Shown here in pieces: positions 1 through 7,817 of a stretch of 64,000 nucleotides of DNA. A model generated the notes under the pieces. The model was given only the letters and a program-made list of their open reading frames with translations. It was not told the origin of the DNA and did no database searches. Origin of the DNA: Aquimarina atlantica (GTDB lineage Bacteria > Bacteroidota > Bacteroidia > Flavobacteriales > Flavobacteriaceae); assembly GCF_000626715.1 (NCBI RefSeq), contig NZ_AQRA01000010.1, positions 62,001 through 126,000 on the forward strand. Reading direction: 5' to 3'. Numbering within the stretch: position 1 is the first letter of the stretch; the number at the start of each line of letters is the position of its first letter. Both the position numbers and the translations under genes were made by a program.

Positions 1-1294
1 TAAAATAAAAGTAATAGATCGCGGTTTGCTTATCTTCAAAATAACCATTTGAAAATTTGACAAATAAAAATGCCAATGCAGTTACAGGAAGCATTGATAA
101 ACAAATAGCTAAATAAATGTGACCTACCTTAGCGGTATATAATCTTTGGCTAATTGTCATGCCCTTTTTATTACGCGCCTCAATCCAAATTAAAACTCCG
201 GTAATAATAACAAAACACGTTATCATTGCTAAAACGAAATAGATAATTTTCATTGGGATTCCTCCATAATCACCAAAATGCAAGCGACTTATAACACGCT
301 GAACATCTTCTTTATACACCGTTTTATCAGGATTTTTCTGTTCTTCTATTTCTCCCGAAAAAACATCAAGCACAGTACGACCTGTACCAATAAAGCGCTT
401 ATTATCTTTGTACTCACCAATTACACCAAATTTCATATTAGTGCCTCCATAGTTTTTTACAAAACCTCTAGTTAGGTGAAAATCTGATCGATCACTTGTT
501 GTATTTTTCGAAAAAGCATTAAAACTAGGAATTTCTTTTTCTGCTCTGGCAATCCACTCATACGTTTTTCGTTCGGGACGTAAGTCCTCCATTAATTTGG
601 TTTGATCATTATTATATAAGGTATTAGCAGGAAGTAATACCAAAATACTTAAACAAAAATAGGCCCCCGTAACTGCAAAAATGAACTGAAAAGGTAGTCC
701 TATTACTCCAAGAGCAGTATGAGCATCTACCCAAACACGTTTCAAAGCTGCTTTTGGATTAAACGTATAAAAATTAGGAATGATTTTTTTCCAATGAACA
801 ATGACTCCGGTAACGATAGCAAATAAGAAGAATAGTGCTACAAAACCGGCTAGGTATATCCCGATTGAAGGTAGTTGCGCAAAAAAGTGCAATCGATATA
901 AAAACTCTCCCAAACTGTATTGTTCTGGATATGTTTTGGTATCGACAGAATTAATATCAACATAGAAATAATTAGGCTGTTTTCCTTTTTCTGATGCCAG
1001 TGAGTCTTTGCTCGCTCCCATGAAAACATAAATATGGTCACGGTCTTCTCCAAAGTTAAGTTGTAAATCTCTACCCGTTAATTCATATTGATCATCTAGC
1101 GTTTTAAATATTTTATCATAATCAATATCACTTCTTTCAACATGACTTATAGATTTTCCTTCTTCCCATATTGCAATTTCTTCTTTAAATAAAGCAAATG
1201 CTCCCGCAAAAAATATAATGTATAAAGCGACACTAATCACTATACCACTTACCGTATGTGTATTAAAGAATATATTATGATTTCTCTTACTCAT
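1..1294 (-). CDS. PepSY-associated TM helix protein (partial, C-terminus off the left edge)
   Basis: This reading frame is open from an ATG at 1294 to the window edge, about 431 codons with no stop. The N-terminus (MSKRNHNIFFNTHTVSG) is followed by a hydrophobic helix at about residues 16-36. A periplasmic-type region comes next, then further strongly hydrophobic helices around a WKKIIPNFYTF stretch and a later helix with GVLIWIEARNKKG. This layout is typical of PepSY-associated TM proteins (PiuB-like), inner-membrane proteins linked to iron-siderophore uptake and thought to reduce or process imported ferric siderophore. Its ATG overlaps the stop of the upstream 100-aa gene (TAATG), so the two are translationally coupled. 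It is the last visible gene of the operon headed by the TonB receptor. The family call is fairly sure; the substrate is unknown. Confidence 0.8.
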   Translation of the reverse strand, partial: MSKRNHNIFFNTHTVSGIVISVALYIIFFAGAFALFKEEIAIWEEGKSISHVERSDIDYDKIFKTLDDQYELTGRDLQLNFGEDRDHIYVFMGASKDSLASEKGKQPNYFYVDINSVDTKTYPEQYSLGEFLYRLHFFAQLPSIGIYLAGFVALFFLFAIVTGVIVHWKKIIPNFYTFNPKAALKRVWVDAHTALGVIGLPFQFIFAVTGAYFCLSILVLLPANTLYNNDQTKLMEDLRPERKTYEWIARAEKEIPSFNAFSKNTTSDRSDFHLTRGFVKNYGGTNMKFGVIGEYKDNKRFIGTGRTVLDVFSGEIEEQKNPDKTVYKEDVQRVISRLHFGDYGGIPMKIIYFVLAMITCFVIITGVLIWIEARNKKGMTISQRLYTAKVGHIYLAICLSMLPVTALAFLFVKFSNGYFEDKQTAIYYFYF

Positions 1295-1596
1295 TATACA
1301 AAAGGATTATTTTGATTTCCTAAATGATACATCCCAAACAATACTATCGCTACTACTATATATAGTAACCAAGCTTTCCATCCATTTTTAAATAAAAAAG
1401 GAACAATTAGAAGTGCACACCAAACGATAAACAACGTAAATATTGAGGTAATTAAAATCTCATGTGGATTAGGCAACCAAAGTGGTAAGCACATATGCAA
1501 TAATGCAGAAATAATGTAACCCCCTAAAATTCCTGCCGAAATTTTAGCAAATTGTTGCCAGGGAGATTTATCTAAATATTTTGGGTTTGCCGGCAT
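1294..1596 (-). CDS. small membrane protein, iron-uptake operon
   Basis: A 100-aa protein with about three hydrophobic segments (near residues 17-37, 47-67 and 74-92) and little else. It sits between a 115-aa membrane protein and the PepSY protein, with a 3-nt gap on one side and a 1-nt overlap on the other. Small membrane proteins in this position are common in siderophore-uptake operons (DUF3649/DUF3325-like partners of PepSY proteins). I infer an accessory role with the PepSY protein from position and topology only; I see no catalytic motif. Confidence 0.7.
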   Translation of the reverse strand: MPANPKYLDKSPWQQFAKISAGILGGYIISALLHMCLPLWLPNPHEILITSIFTLFIVWCALLIVPFLFKNGWKAWLLYIVVAIVLFGMYHLGNQNNPFV

Positions 1597-1599
1597 AAT

Positions 1600-1929
1600 T
1601 TATAATATGAATTCAAGTATTAATAACACTAAGAATAAAATTGAAACCTGTTTGTACGTTACTTTTTTAAATGGAGCCATAATGATGATCAATCCTAAAA
1701 TCATTAGCATCAAAAAAAACCAAAACAAAACTCCCGATGTTCTTCCAAAAGAAATCACGATAGTGATCAATGAAACCAATAAAAGCACAATCGCTATTAC
1801 CTTTGAAATGACTCTATTTAATTGAATCCATTTTTCAATAGGCAAATCATAGCTTATTAGTACCATTTTTGAGGTGTGGTATAATAAAAAACTTCCAAAA
1901 AAAATTAATAATATACTAACTGTTATCAT
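1600..1929 (-). CDS. small membrane protein, iron-uptake operon
   Basis: A hydrophobic protein of about 109 residues with four likely membrane helices and no recognisable motif. The longest frame starts at a TTG at 1947. However, the hairpin at 1946-1978 reaches that TTG, while an ATG at 1929 (residue 7 of the long form) lies outside it and is preceded by an A-rich stretch as is usual in Bacteroidota, so I chose the ATG. It follows the TonB receptor and precedes the 100-aa membrane protein. By position it is an accessory of ferric-siderophore import; the biochemical role is unknown. Confidence 0.65.
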   Translation of the reverse strand: MITVSILLIFFGSFLLYHTSKMVLISYDLPIEKWIQLNRVISKVIAIVLLLVSLITIVISFGRTSGVLFWFFLMLMILGLIIIMAPFKKVTYKQVSILFLVLLILEFIL

Positions 1930-1945
1930 TCTATTTTTATAAACC

Positions 1946-1978
1946 AAACCACTCTAAATAAAATATTTAGAGTGGTTT
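1946..1978 (-). terminator. hairpin after the TonB receptor gene
   Basis: A perfect 14-bp inverted repeat (1946-1959 with 1965-1978) has a 5-nt loop and begins 15 nt past the TonB receptor stop. On the minus strand it is followed by an A/T-rich run but no clean T tract. It could be a partial terminator or an RNA-processing/attenuation hairpin that lowers expression of the membrane-protein genes relative to the receptor. Confidence 0.55.
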
Positions 1979-1992
1979 CCTATTAAATTATT

Positions 1993-4419
1993 TTAAAACT
2001 TATATATTAAATTTGCATATATAGCTCTCGGAGATTGGGGTGTTATAGTTGACCAACCTTTGTAATATTCTTTATTAAATGCATTGTTCAGTTTTAGGCT
2101 GATTCTATACTTTTTAACTTGATAAAAAATAGAAGCATTAGCAACAGTATAACTCGGAAGAATAAACTCTCCGGTGGATGCATAGTTGATTGCAAAACGC
2201 TCACTCGCACCATTGAAACCTAAGCCCAATCCAAAACCATCTAGTTTACCTTTTTGAAATTCATAACTCGTCCAAAAGTTATAAAGTGTCTCGGGGCCAG
2301 CTTCTAATGGTCTACGGTTTAATATTTCTGCATTATCAGATTTTGTAGTTTCACTATCATTATTGCTAAAACCTGCTCTAATATTAAGGCCATCAATAGG
2401 GCTAGCATTTACTTCAATTTCAAAACCGCTACTTTCTACTTCTCCTCCTTGTATTTTATTGAAGGGTGAAGCGGGATCTGTAATAACACGATCTTTTACT
2501 TTAATATCATAATAGCTCACCGAAGCATTTAGTCGATTATTAAATAAATTAGTCTTAACACCAAATTCTAATTGATTAGCCTGCTCTGGATCAAAAGTTT
2601 GTAATGTTTGTGGACCAGCATTTGGATCTCCTACTAAAGCTGGTGCAACATTGGTAAATCCATTTTGATAGTTAGCAAATACCGATAATTTATCTAGTAT
2701 AGGTTGGTATAAAATCCCAAATTTTGGAGAGAAAGCTGTTTGATCATAATCATCTTCAAAGTTTGCAAGATCGCCTTCATTATCGAATACGTCTAATCGT
2801 AAACCTACCATAGCCGATAAAGATGGAAGAATATTAACGACATCAGAAATATAAGCACTATATATGTGCGATTTAGATTTTATATTAGCAATTCCCTGAG
2901 ATGCGAGTGCAGCATCTACACTAGCCGCTGATAACGTATATGTATCGGTCTCTACATTTGGTGTAAAAGGATTATCCCCACTAGAACCTCCTTCAGGAGT
3001 TATATTTCCATAAAAAGCAAAGCCGCTACTATTATTGGTTTGAGTTGAGTTAAAATAATCTATACCAAAAACGACCCTATTTCTAATTGATCCCAACTTA
3101 AAATCTCCTGTAAAGTTTTGCTGAATATCTGTTGTCTGGGTATTAGAATTTTGTTTGCTAATAAAACGAGAAAAAGTGTCATTGCCTAAAACTCCGAAAT
3201 CAAACAAATAAGAGTAATACCCTTTTGTAGATGTCGAACTTTTTGATAATACGGTTTGTGATTGCCAAGTATCAGAAAGTTTATAATCCATTTCTACCCG
3301 ATAATTTTGCGTTGGGTTTTCTAAGGTTAATTCATTACTCGTGAATGACAATTTATAATTGTATCCTAATTCATCTAAGTTATTCGCTTGAGTAGGTGCA
3401 CTTCTGTTCAAAAACAAAAACATAGGATTAGTCTGTTCTGCCTGTGAGATTTCTCCATAAAATGAAAAGGATAATTTATTATTAACACGATAAGATAGTG
3501 ATGGAGCTACAAAAAAAGATTTTCTAAAACCCGCATCTTGAAAACTCTGTTCTGTGGCATAAGATGTGTTCAATCTAAAATAAATGTTATTATTTTTATC
3601 TAATGGAGTATTAAAATCTCCACTTACCTGATTAAAACCATAGGTCCCAGATGTAAAAGAAAGTTCGCCTCCAAAACCTATGTATGGTTTTTTGGTAACA
3701 ACATTTATAAGCCCTCCATATGAAGTTACTGCACTACCAAATAGTGTCGCAGAAGGCCCCTTTACTACTTCTATTCTTTCAATATTTGCAGCATTAATAG
3801 TTCCGTTGGTAAGACCTGGTATTCCATTAACCAATTGAGGTTGTACTGAAAATCCGCGTAAAGAATAATATCCGGCTCCATCTCCACCTCGCCCTGTAGA
3901 AGACCATAATTTTTCAACACCAACTGCATTTTTTAAGGCATCTTCAAAGTTTGTTACCACTTGTGATTTTAACAAATCTGTAGTAACTGTGCTATAAACC
4001 TGAGTATTCTCTAAGTCTTTTAAGGGTAGTTTAGCTACATAGGCTGTTTTTTTTCTTGAAAATTTATTTCTGCGCTCACCTTCTACTATAACTTCGGCTA
4101 AAATTTCATTTCCTTCATATAGAATAATAGCATCCAATTCTTTGGTTTCATTATTCGATATCGTAAAAGGGATTTCTTTTGTCTTAAATCCTAAATAGGA
4201 TACAACAAGAATATGATCCCCGTCTGCAACGTTTGTAATTTCAAAAGCTCCGTCTTCATCTGATTGCACTCCTTGAGTTGAGTTTTTAATCAGAATATTA
4301 ACTCCTGGTATTGCTGTTTGAGTGTTATCTATGATAGTGCCTTTTATACTTCCGTTTTGTGAAAAAGAAAAAGAGGTTGATAGTAGCAATGCTAAAATGA
4401 TAAGTAATTGATTTTTCAT
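1993..4419 (-). CDS. TonB-dependent siderophore receptor
   Basis: An 808-aa outer-membrane receptor. Residues 1-20 form a signal peptide ending SFSFSQ. Residues of about 22-110 are a CarboxypepD_reg-like beta-sandwich (GSIKGTIIDNTQTAIPGVNI), the usual N-terminal extension in Bacteroidota. The plug domain follows at about 130-245, with the motif IERIEVVKGPSATLFGSA, and a 22-strand barrel ends in the aromatic C-terminus NLIYKF. The plug and barrel signatures are those of the TonB-siderophor family rather than the SusC family. It imports a ferric siderophore using TonB/ExbBD energy. It heads an operon with two small membrane proteins and a PepSY protein. A palindrome and a possible -7 box lie upstream, suggesting metal-responsive control. 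It probably belongs to general iron uptake rather than to the PKS. Confidence 0.9.
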   Translation of the reverse strand: MKNQLLIILALLLSTSFSFSQNGSIKGTIIDNTQTAIPGVNILIKNSTQGVQSDEDGAFEITNVADGDHILVVSYLGFKTKEIPFTISNNETKELDAIILYEGNEILAEVIVEGERRNKFSRKKTAYVAKLPLKDLENTQVYSTVTTDLLKSQVVTNFEDALKNAVGVEKLWSSTGRGGDGAGYYSLRGFSVQPQLVNGIPGLTNGTINAANIERIEVVKGPSATLFGSAVTSYGGLINVVTKKPYIGFGGELSFTSGTYGFNQVSGDFNTPLDKNNNIYFRLNTSYATEQSFQDAGFRKSFFVAPSLSYRVNNKLSFSFYGEISQAEQTNPMFLFLNRSAPTQANNLDELGYNYKLSFTSNELTLENPTQNYRVEMDYKLSDTWQSQTVLSKSSTSTKGYYSYLFDFGVLGNDTFSRFISKQNSNTQTTDIQQNFTGDFKLGSIRNRVVFGIDYFNSTQTNNSSGFAFYGNITPEGGSSGDNPFTPNVETDTYTLSAASVDAALASQGIANIKSKSHIYSAYISDVVNILPSLSAMVGLRLDVFDNEGDLANFEDDYDQTAFSPKFGILYQPILDKLSVFANYQNGFTNVAPALVGDPNAGPQTLQTFDPEQANQLEFGVKTNLFNNRLNASVSYYDIKVKDRVITDPASPFNKIQGGEVESSGFEIEVNASPIDGLNIRAGFSNNDSETTKSDNAEILNRRPLEAGPETLYNFWTSYEFQKGKLDGFGLGLGFNGASERFAINYASTGEFILPSYTVANASIFYQVKKYRISLKLNNAFNKEYYKGWSTITPQSPRAIYANLIYKF

Positions 4420-4451
4420 TTATTATAATTAATAGATTTAGAAAATTATCC

Positions 4452-4468
4452 TTATTTAGAATAAATAA
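4452..4468. promoter_or_regulatory. palindromic operator candidate upstream of the TonB receptor
   Basis: TTATTTA-GAA-TAAATAA is a perfect 7-bp inverted repeat with a 3-nt centre, ending 33 nt before the receptor ATG and just downstream of a candidate -7 box. Size, symmetry and place fit a Fur-type repressor site for an iron-uptake operon. The protein that binds is inferred, not shown. Confidence 0.45.
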
Positions 4469-4485
4469 AGATAATGTATGCGCCG

Positions 4486-4493
4486 CAAATCTA
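4486..4493 (-). promoter_or_regulatory. candidate -7 promoter element (TAnnTTTG)
   Basis: On the minus strand this reads TAGATTTG, matching the Bacteroidota -7 consensus TAnnTTTG. It lies 67 nt before the ATG of the TonB receptor. I find no convincing -33 TTG at the right spacing, so this is a weak call. Confidence 0.35.
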
Positions 4494-4765
4494 TTAAGAA
4501 TGATTATAAATAAAAATATTCTATCCTGTTTTTTTAAAAAATCTTACTGGTATCAAGTAAAAAATATACTGTCAAATTAGAATAATTAGAAGAGTAGAAT
4601 CTACACAAAACATGCTAATATTTTAAAAATCAGAGATCTGAATTAAATTCACATAAAAAAGTAGCCACTATATCTTATGACCATAATATTTATAGGTATA
4701 TCTCTTAACTTCTCTTCAAAATATCAAATAAAAAAATCTGATTATCAATACCATATAGTAAAAAT

Positions 4766-4802
4766 AAAAACCTCAATACATACGATATGTATTGAGGTTT
4801 TT
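4766..4802 (-). terminator. rho-independent, probably bidirectional terminator
   Basis: A perfect stem (4771-4781 with 4787-4797) of 11 bp with a 5-nt centre is flanked by A5 on one side and T5 on the other, so it works as a terminator on either strand. It lies about 60 nt past the stop of the DUF4386 gene and separates it from the TonB receptor operon. Confidence 0.8.
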
Positions 4803-4861
4803 AAACAAAATAATACTAAATCAAGATTAGTATTGAGCTTTTGTGTTTTCTGGTACTTTCT

Positions 4862-5548
4862 TTATTCATGCATTCCTGCATTTGCTCTTTTGTCAAATCC
4901 GTTTACCATTAACCATATCCCTAGAATCAATTCTAGTATTGCCGTTGGAATATTTAAAATTAAGTATTCGGCTGTGATAATTTCAATAACCTGAAATAAA
5001 ATCAAAATACTTGCTATTGCAGACAACAATGTACCGAATACCCCCCAAACTGAAAGCCAACGAGGTACTAATCGTGATTTTACCAATAAAACATACAACA
5101 TAAAATTTCCTATACATAAAACCAGAACCATAAATACATGATTTATATAATCCCGCATAACTTTAAATACATTTCCTAATGCTTTTAAATCTGGAGAACT
5201 TTGAGGTGAATTATATACAAACTCCTGGCTTAATGCTAATATGGACAATAATAATATGGTCCCAAAAATTACGAGTGTTGCCGAAATTATCCTAAAACTA
5301 AAAAAGCCTATTGCTAAACTACCATCAAACTTTCTGATTACAGGGTATAATAAAATTGCAATTCCTAAATATGCAAGCGACATCATAAATTGAAAGAAAG
5401 CATCTATGATTACATTATTAGAATTTGCAGCGGCTTCTGTTAAATATTTTGTAGAATCAATTGATGGTGCTACACTAAAAACCCCTGCAACCATACCAGC
5501 GATAAATAACAATCCTGCTAATCTTACTTTACTTTTTATCAAATACAT
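4862..5548 (-). CDS. DUF4386 family membrane protein
   Basis: A 228-aa protein with about six membrane helices. It begins with the family-like LIKSKVRLAGLLFIAGMVAG, with SIDSTKYLTEAAANSNNVI, ALSQEF and GIWLMVNGF further on, which I recognise as DUF4386. The function of the family is unknown. It is a single-gene unit with its own terminator and a possible -7 element 94-101 nt upstream. It lies beyond the last PKS accessory gene and probably marks the outside of the cluster. Confidence 0.8.
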   Translation of the reverse strand: MYLIKSKVRLAGLLFIAGMVAGVFSVAPSIDSTKYLTEAAANSNNVIIDAFFQFMMSLAYLGIAILLYPVIRKFDGSLAIGFFSFRIISATLVIFGTILLLSILALSQEFVYNSPQSSPDLKALGNVFKVMRDYINHVFMVLVLCIGNFMLYVLLVKSRLVPRWLSVWGVFGTLLSAIASILILFQVIEIITAEYLILNIPTAILELILGIWLMVNGFDKRANAGMHE

Positions 5549-5641
5549 AAGCTATTTTTTTTGCTATAAAACTTTTTTTAATAAGTATTAATATTCAATA
5601 AGTAATAAAAAACACGACTAACTGGTCTTTCTAATTTTGTA

Positions 5642-5649
5642 CAAAAGTA
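5642..5649 (-). promoter_or_regulatory. candidate -7 promoter element upstream of the DUF4386 gene
   Basis: On the minus strand this reads TACTTTTG, fitting TAnnTTTG, within a small dyad (GTAC, AAAA, GTAC). It lies 94 nt upstream of the start codon. No clear -33 element is visible. Confidence 0.35.
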
Positions 5650-5772
5650 CAAAGCGAAAACAAAAAATATATAGATATATCTAAAAGCTTTTGAAAGCCT
5701 TTAGTCAAAAATATCAATTCTGGTTTTTGATGAAAAATATTCAATTGTTAATCTTGGTCAACAGCATTGAAA

Positions 5773-6027
5773 TCACTGCTCCTTTAGCTTATTTGCAAAT
5801 AACATTGCAAGTTCGCCAAGATTATTGGCTTTATAAAAATCTCTTGCTGAAGCTGTTAATGATAGTTCTTCGAGCATCCTTGCAATTAGTTCTGCTCTAC
5901 CAATAGAATCCATTCCAAGAGGAGACAACATTGAAGAACGTATGATCGGACCATCTGCTATGTCCAATGAGATATCAGCCACGTGAGCAGCTATCAAATC
6001 AAAAATTTCGTTTTCATTCTTATCCAT
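5773..6027 (-). CDS. discrete acyl carrier protein
   Basis: An 84-aa acyl carrier protein. Ser41 in LGMDSIGRAEL is the phosphopantetheine site, and the four-helix pattern and length are normal. It is clearly different from the donor-type ACP at 10398-10658 (ANSIDRMEVV). It follows the PPTase gene at a 198-nt distance and is the last PKS-related gene on this side. It may serve as a loading carrier, or as the carrier missing from the last KS-DH of the 4622-aa PKS; the sequence does not decide between these. Confidence 0.85.
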   Translation of the reverse strand: MDKNENEIFDLIAAHVADISLDIADGPIIRSSMLSPLGMDSIGRAELIARMLEELSLTASARDFYKANNLGELAMLFANKLKEQ

Positions 6028-6225
6028 AATCTATAATTTAATTTGAATTAGTTTTTAATTAATTTGTTCGCTCGACTAACTTTTATGTATGATTCCAGTT
6101 AGTGGTACATTGAAGAAGTAATCATTGCTTTCTTGTATAGGTATCTTATTCTTCGAAAAATGAAAAGATTGACACAAGATTAAAATATGATCAAAAGATT
6201 GAAATCATAAATGCTATACATTGAG

Positions 6226-6885
6226 CTATACTATACAAGAGTCATAAAAATTTATAACATGCATATTAAATGTTGATAACTCATTGGTTGCGATTGCTAC
6301 ACTATACCCTTTGGTAAATACAAAATCCTGCACAAACCATAATTTATCCTCAAAACAAACCGTGTTATTCGTCACTTCAAGCTCATTTAAAGGGATATAA
6401 AACCCGCGACCATCTGCCTTAATAACACTTTCCTTAATCGTCCAATATTTATAAAACGTATTTAACGAACAACTCGCACTGTTAATTTCATCCCATTGAT
6501 CCAGAGTCATTAAGTTCCTGAAATCTTTTAAGTTTCTCTCTCGGTGTTCTTCAATATCAATACCAAGCCTGATATTTTTTCCTATTGCACAAATCACATA
6601 ATCTCCAGAATGAGATATGTTGAAATCATATCCATCCAAGGTTAAATATGGACGTTTGTGTGAACTATATGCGATAAGGTCCCAAATGTTGTTTTTGATA
6701 TCGTAACTCCTTAATGCTTCGATCAACAGTAATCGCCCGAACAAATGCGAATGTCTATCTTGCCAACGAAGGTATTTTGAATTTTTTTCCCTTAAGCCTG
6801 GTGGTAGTAAGGACAAATACTCCGAAAAAAGGCTGTGTTCTAATGGTTTTGTAAAGGATGTAAAAAAAATATCTATAGAGTGCAT
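6226..6885 (-). CDS. Sfp-type 4'-phosphopantetheinyl transferase
   Basis: About 219 aa. It carries the two family signatures: LGIDIEEH near residues 107-114 (metal-binding Asp and Glu) and YWTIKESVIKADGRG near 146-160 (the W..KES..K motif). It moves phosphopantetheine from CoA onto ACPs and would activate the roughly ten ACPs of the PKS. The longest frame begins with TTG at 6891 overlapping the upstream stop; the ATG at 6885, two codons in, is the better start. It is coupled to the alkaline-phosphatase-superfamily gene just upstream. Confidence 0.92.
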   Translation of the reverse strand: MHSIDIFFTSFTKPLEHSLFSEYLSLLPPGLREKNSKYLRWQDRHSHLFGRLLLIEALRSYDIKNNIWDLIAYSSHKRPYLTLDGYDFNISHSGDYVICAIGKNIRLGIDIEEHRERNLKDFRNLMTLDQWDEINSASCSLNTFYKYWTIKESVIKADGRGFYIPLNELEVTNNTVCFEDKLWFVQDFVFTKGYSVAIATNELSTFNMHVINFYDSCIV

Positions 6886-6887
6886 TC

Positions 6888-7817
6888 TCAAATCTTTTCG
6901 AACTTAGTAATAGAGGCTGTATCAAATAGTTTTGTAAATACAGTGTTGAATATTTCATTAATGGCACTCACTTTTAAAAAGTGATGTGTTTCTTTTCCCA
7001 TAAAAATAAACGGAACCTCATTTTTACTATGCCCACCAAAGGAAAGATCTTCAATATTTCCATGATCACTGGTTATTAAAACATGAATATTTTCTGATTT
7101 ATCAGAAATTATTCCATGAAGAAATTCATCAAACATCTCCAGAAACATGATGGATTTATTCATATCCTTTCTATGTCCTATTAAATCCGGTAAAAAACAT
7201 TCATATAAAATCAAATCATAGTCATTTGTTAAGTTTTTTAAATTTTCTCCGGCTATAAATGGAGTTATCAACGGTATCTTATTGTTGGGCATATCTTGTA
7301 AAGTAAGGTTGGTAATATCCCAATGTACAGCTCTACCTTCGACAAGATCAGTCATCGTATTAAAATTATTTTTGGCAGCCAATACGCAACGAGTAGTCAC
7401 ACTATAATTTGAAGAATTCTTATCAAAAGATTTAAAAAACCCATCGGTATAGGAGTTCGCAAAAATGCTTTTGATACAATTCTCTTTGGCGTATTTAAAA
7501 ATTGATCTTTTATTGATCATGGTAATCAATTGATCATTTGGATATGCCATCAAATGATGCCCTAAAAATGCCTGTGCATTATACCCGGTAAATAAAGAAG
7601 TTTGCCCTGTCGCGCTTTGAGGTATTCCTTCAACTCCCAGGCAAGCATCAATTCCTTTTGTCAGAAAATTTTGCTTAACGACATTTGAGGTATCGGTTAA
7701 TTTTTCTCCAACCAGGCTAAACAATGTAGGCATAAAAGCTTTGGTAAATGGGTTGGATTTCACATTTTTTCCTAAACCAACTCCATCTAAAAAAATAAAT
7801 ATTAATTTATTTTTCAT
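6888..7817 (-). CDS. alkaline-phosphatase-superfamily metalloenzyme (phosphoglycerate mutase/phosphopentomutase-like)
   Basis: A 309-aa protein. It has the hallmarks of the binuclear-metal superfamily: Asp11 in IFLDGVG; a nucleophile loop QSATGQTSLFTG near 67-78, with Ser68 aligning with the iPGM nucleophile; DLIGHRKD (metal Asp/His); TSDHGNIED; and GGHSKNEVPF. Known members hydrolyse or move phosphate, sulfate or phosphonate groups. It abuts the malonyl transferase gene (start directly after its stop) and overlaps the PPTase region, so it is co-transcribed with PKS genes. A phosphatase of this kind is not a standard trans-AT PKS component. It may remove a phosphate (or sulfate) protecting group from the product or an intermediate; this is inference. 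Confidence 0.8.
   Translation of the reverse strand: MKNKLIFIFLDGVGLGKNVKSNPFTKAFMPTLFSLVGEKLTDTSNVVKQNFLTKGIDACLGVEGIPQSATGQTSLFTGYNAQAFLGHHLMAYPNDQLITMINKRSIFKYAKENCIKSIFANSYTDGFFKSFDKNSSNYSVTTRCVLAAKNNFNTMTDLVEGRAVHWDITNLTLQDMPNNKIPLITPFIAGENLKNLTNDYDLILYECFLPDLIGHRKDMNKSIMFLEMFDEFLHGIISDKSENIHVLITSDHGNIEDLSFGGHSKNEVPFIFMGKETHHFLKVSAINEIFNTVFTKLFDTASITKFEKI

Larger units (their letters stand above)
4420..4861. other. 442-nt intergenic region upstream of the TonB receptor
   Basis: This stretch holds the terminator of the DUF4386 gene (4766-4802), a candidate promoter (4486-4493) and a palindromic operator candidate (4452-4468) for the receptor operon. The remainder is AT-rich; a 105-codon plus-strand frame crossing it has no gene-like features and runs into the coding strand of the neighbour, so I do not count it. 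Confidence 0.6.

Noticed and set aside
4677..4994. 105-codon plus-strand frame
   Set aside because: Spans the terminator hairpin and the end of the DUF4386 gene; no gene-like features.
5683..5692. AAAAGCTTTT palindrome past the last PKS accessory gene
   Set aside because: Too short and without a loop to act as a terminator; likely chance in AT-rich DNA.
5691..5906. 71-codon plus-strand frame
   Set aside because: Mostly antisense to the discrete ACP gene; hydrophobic shadow translation.
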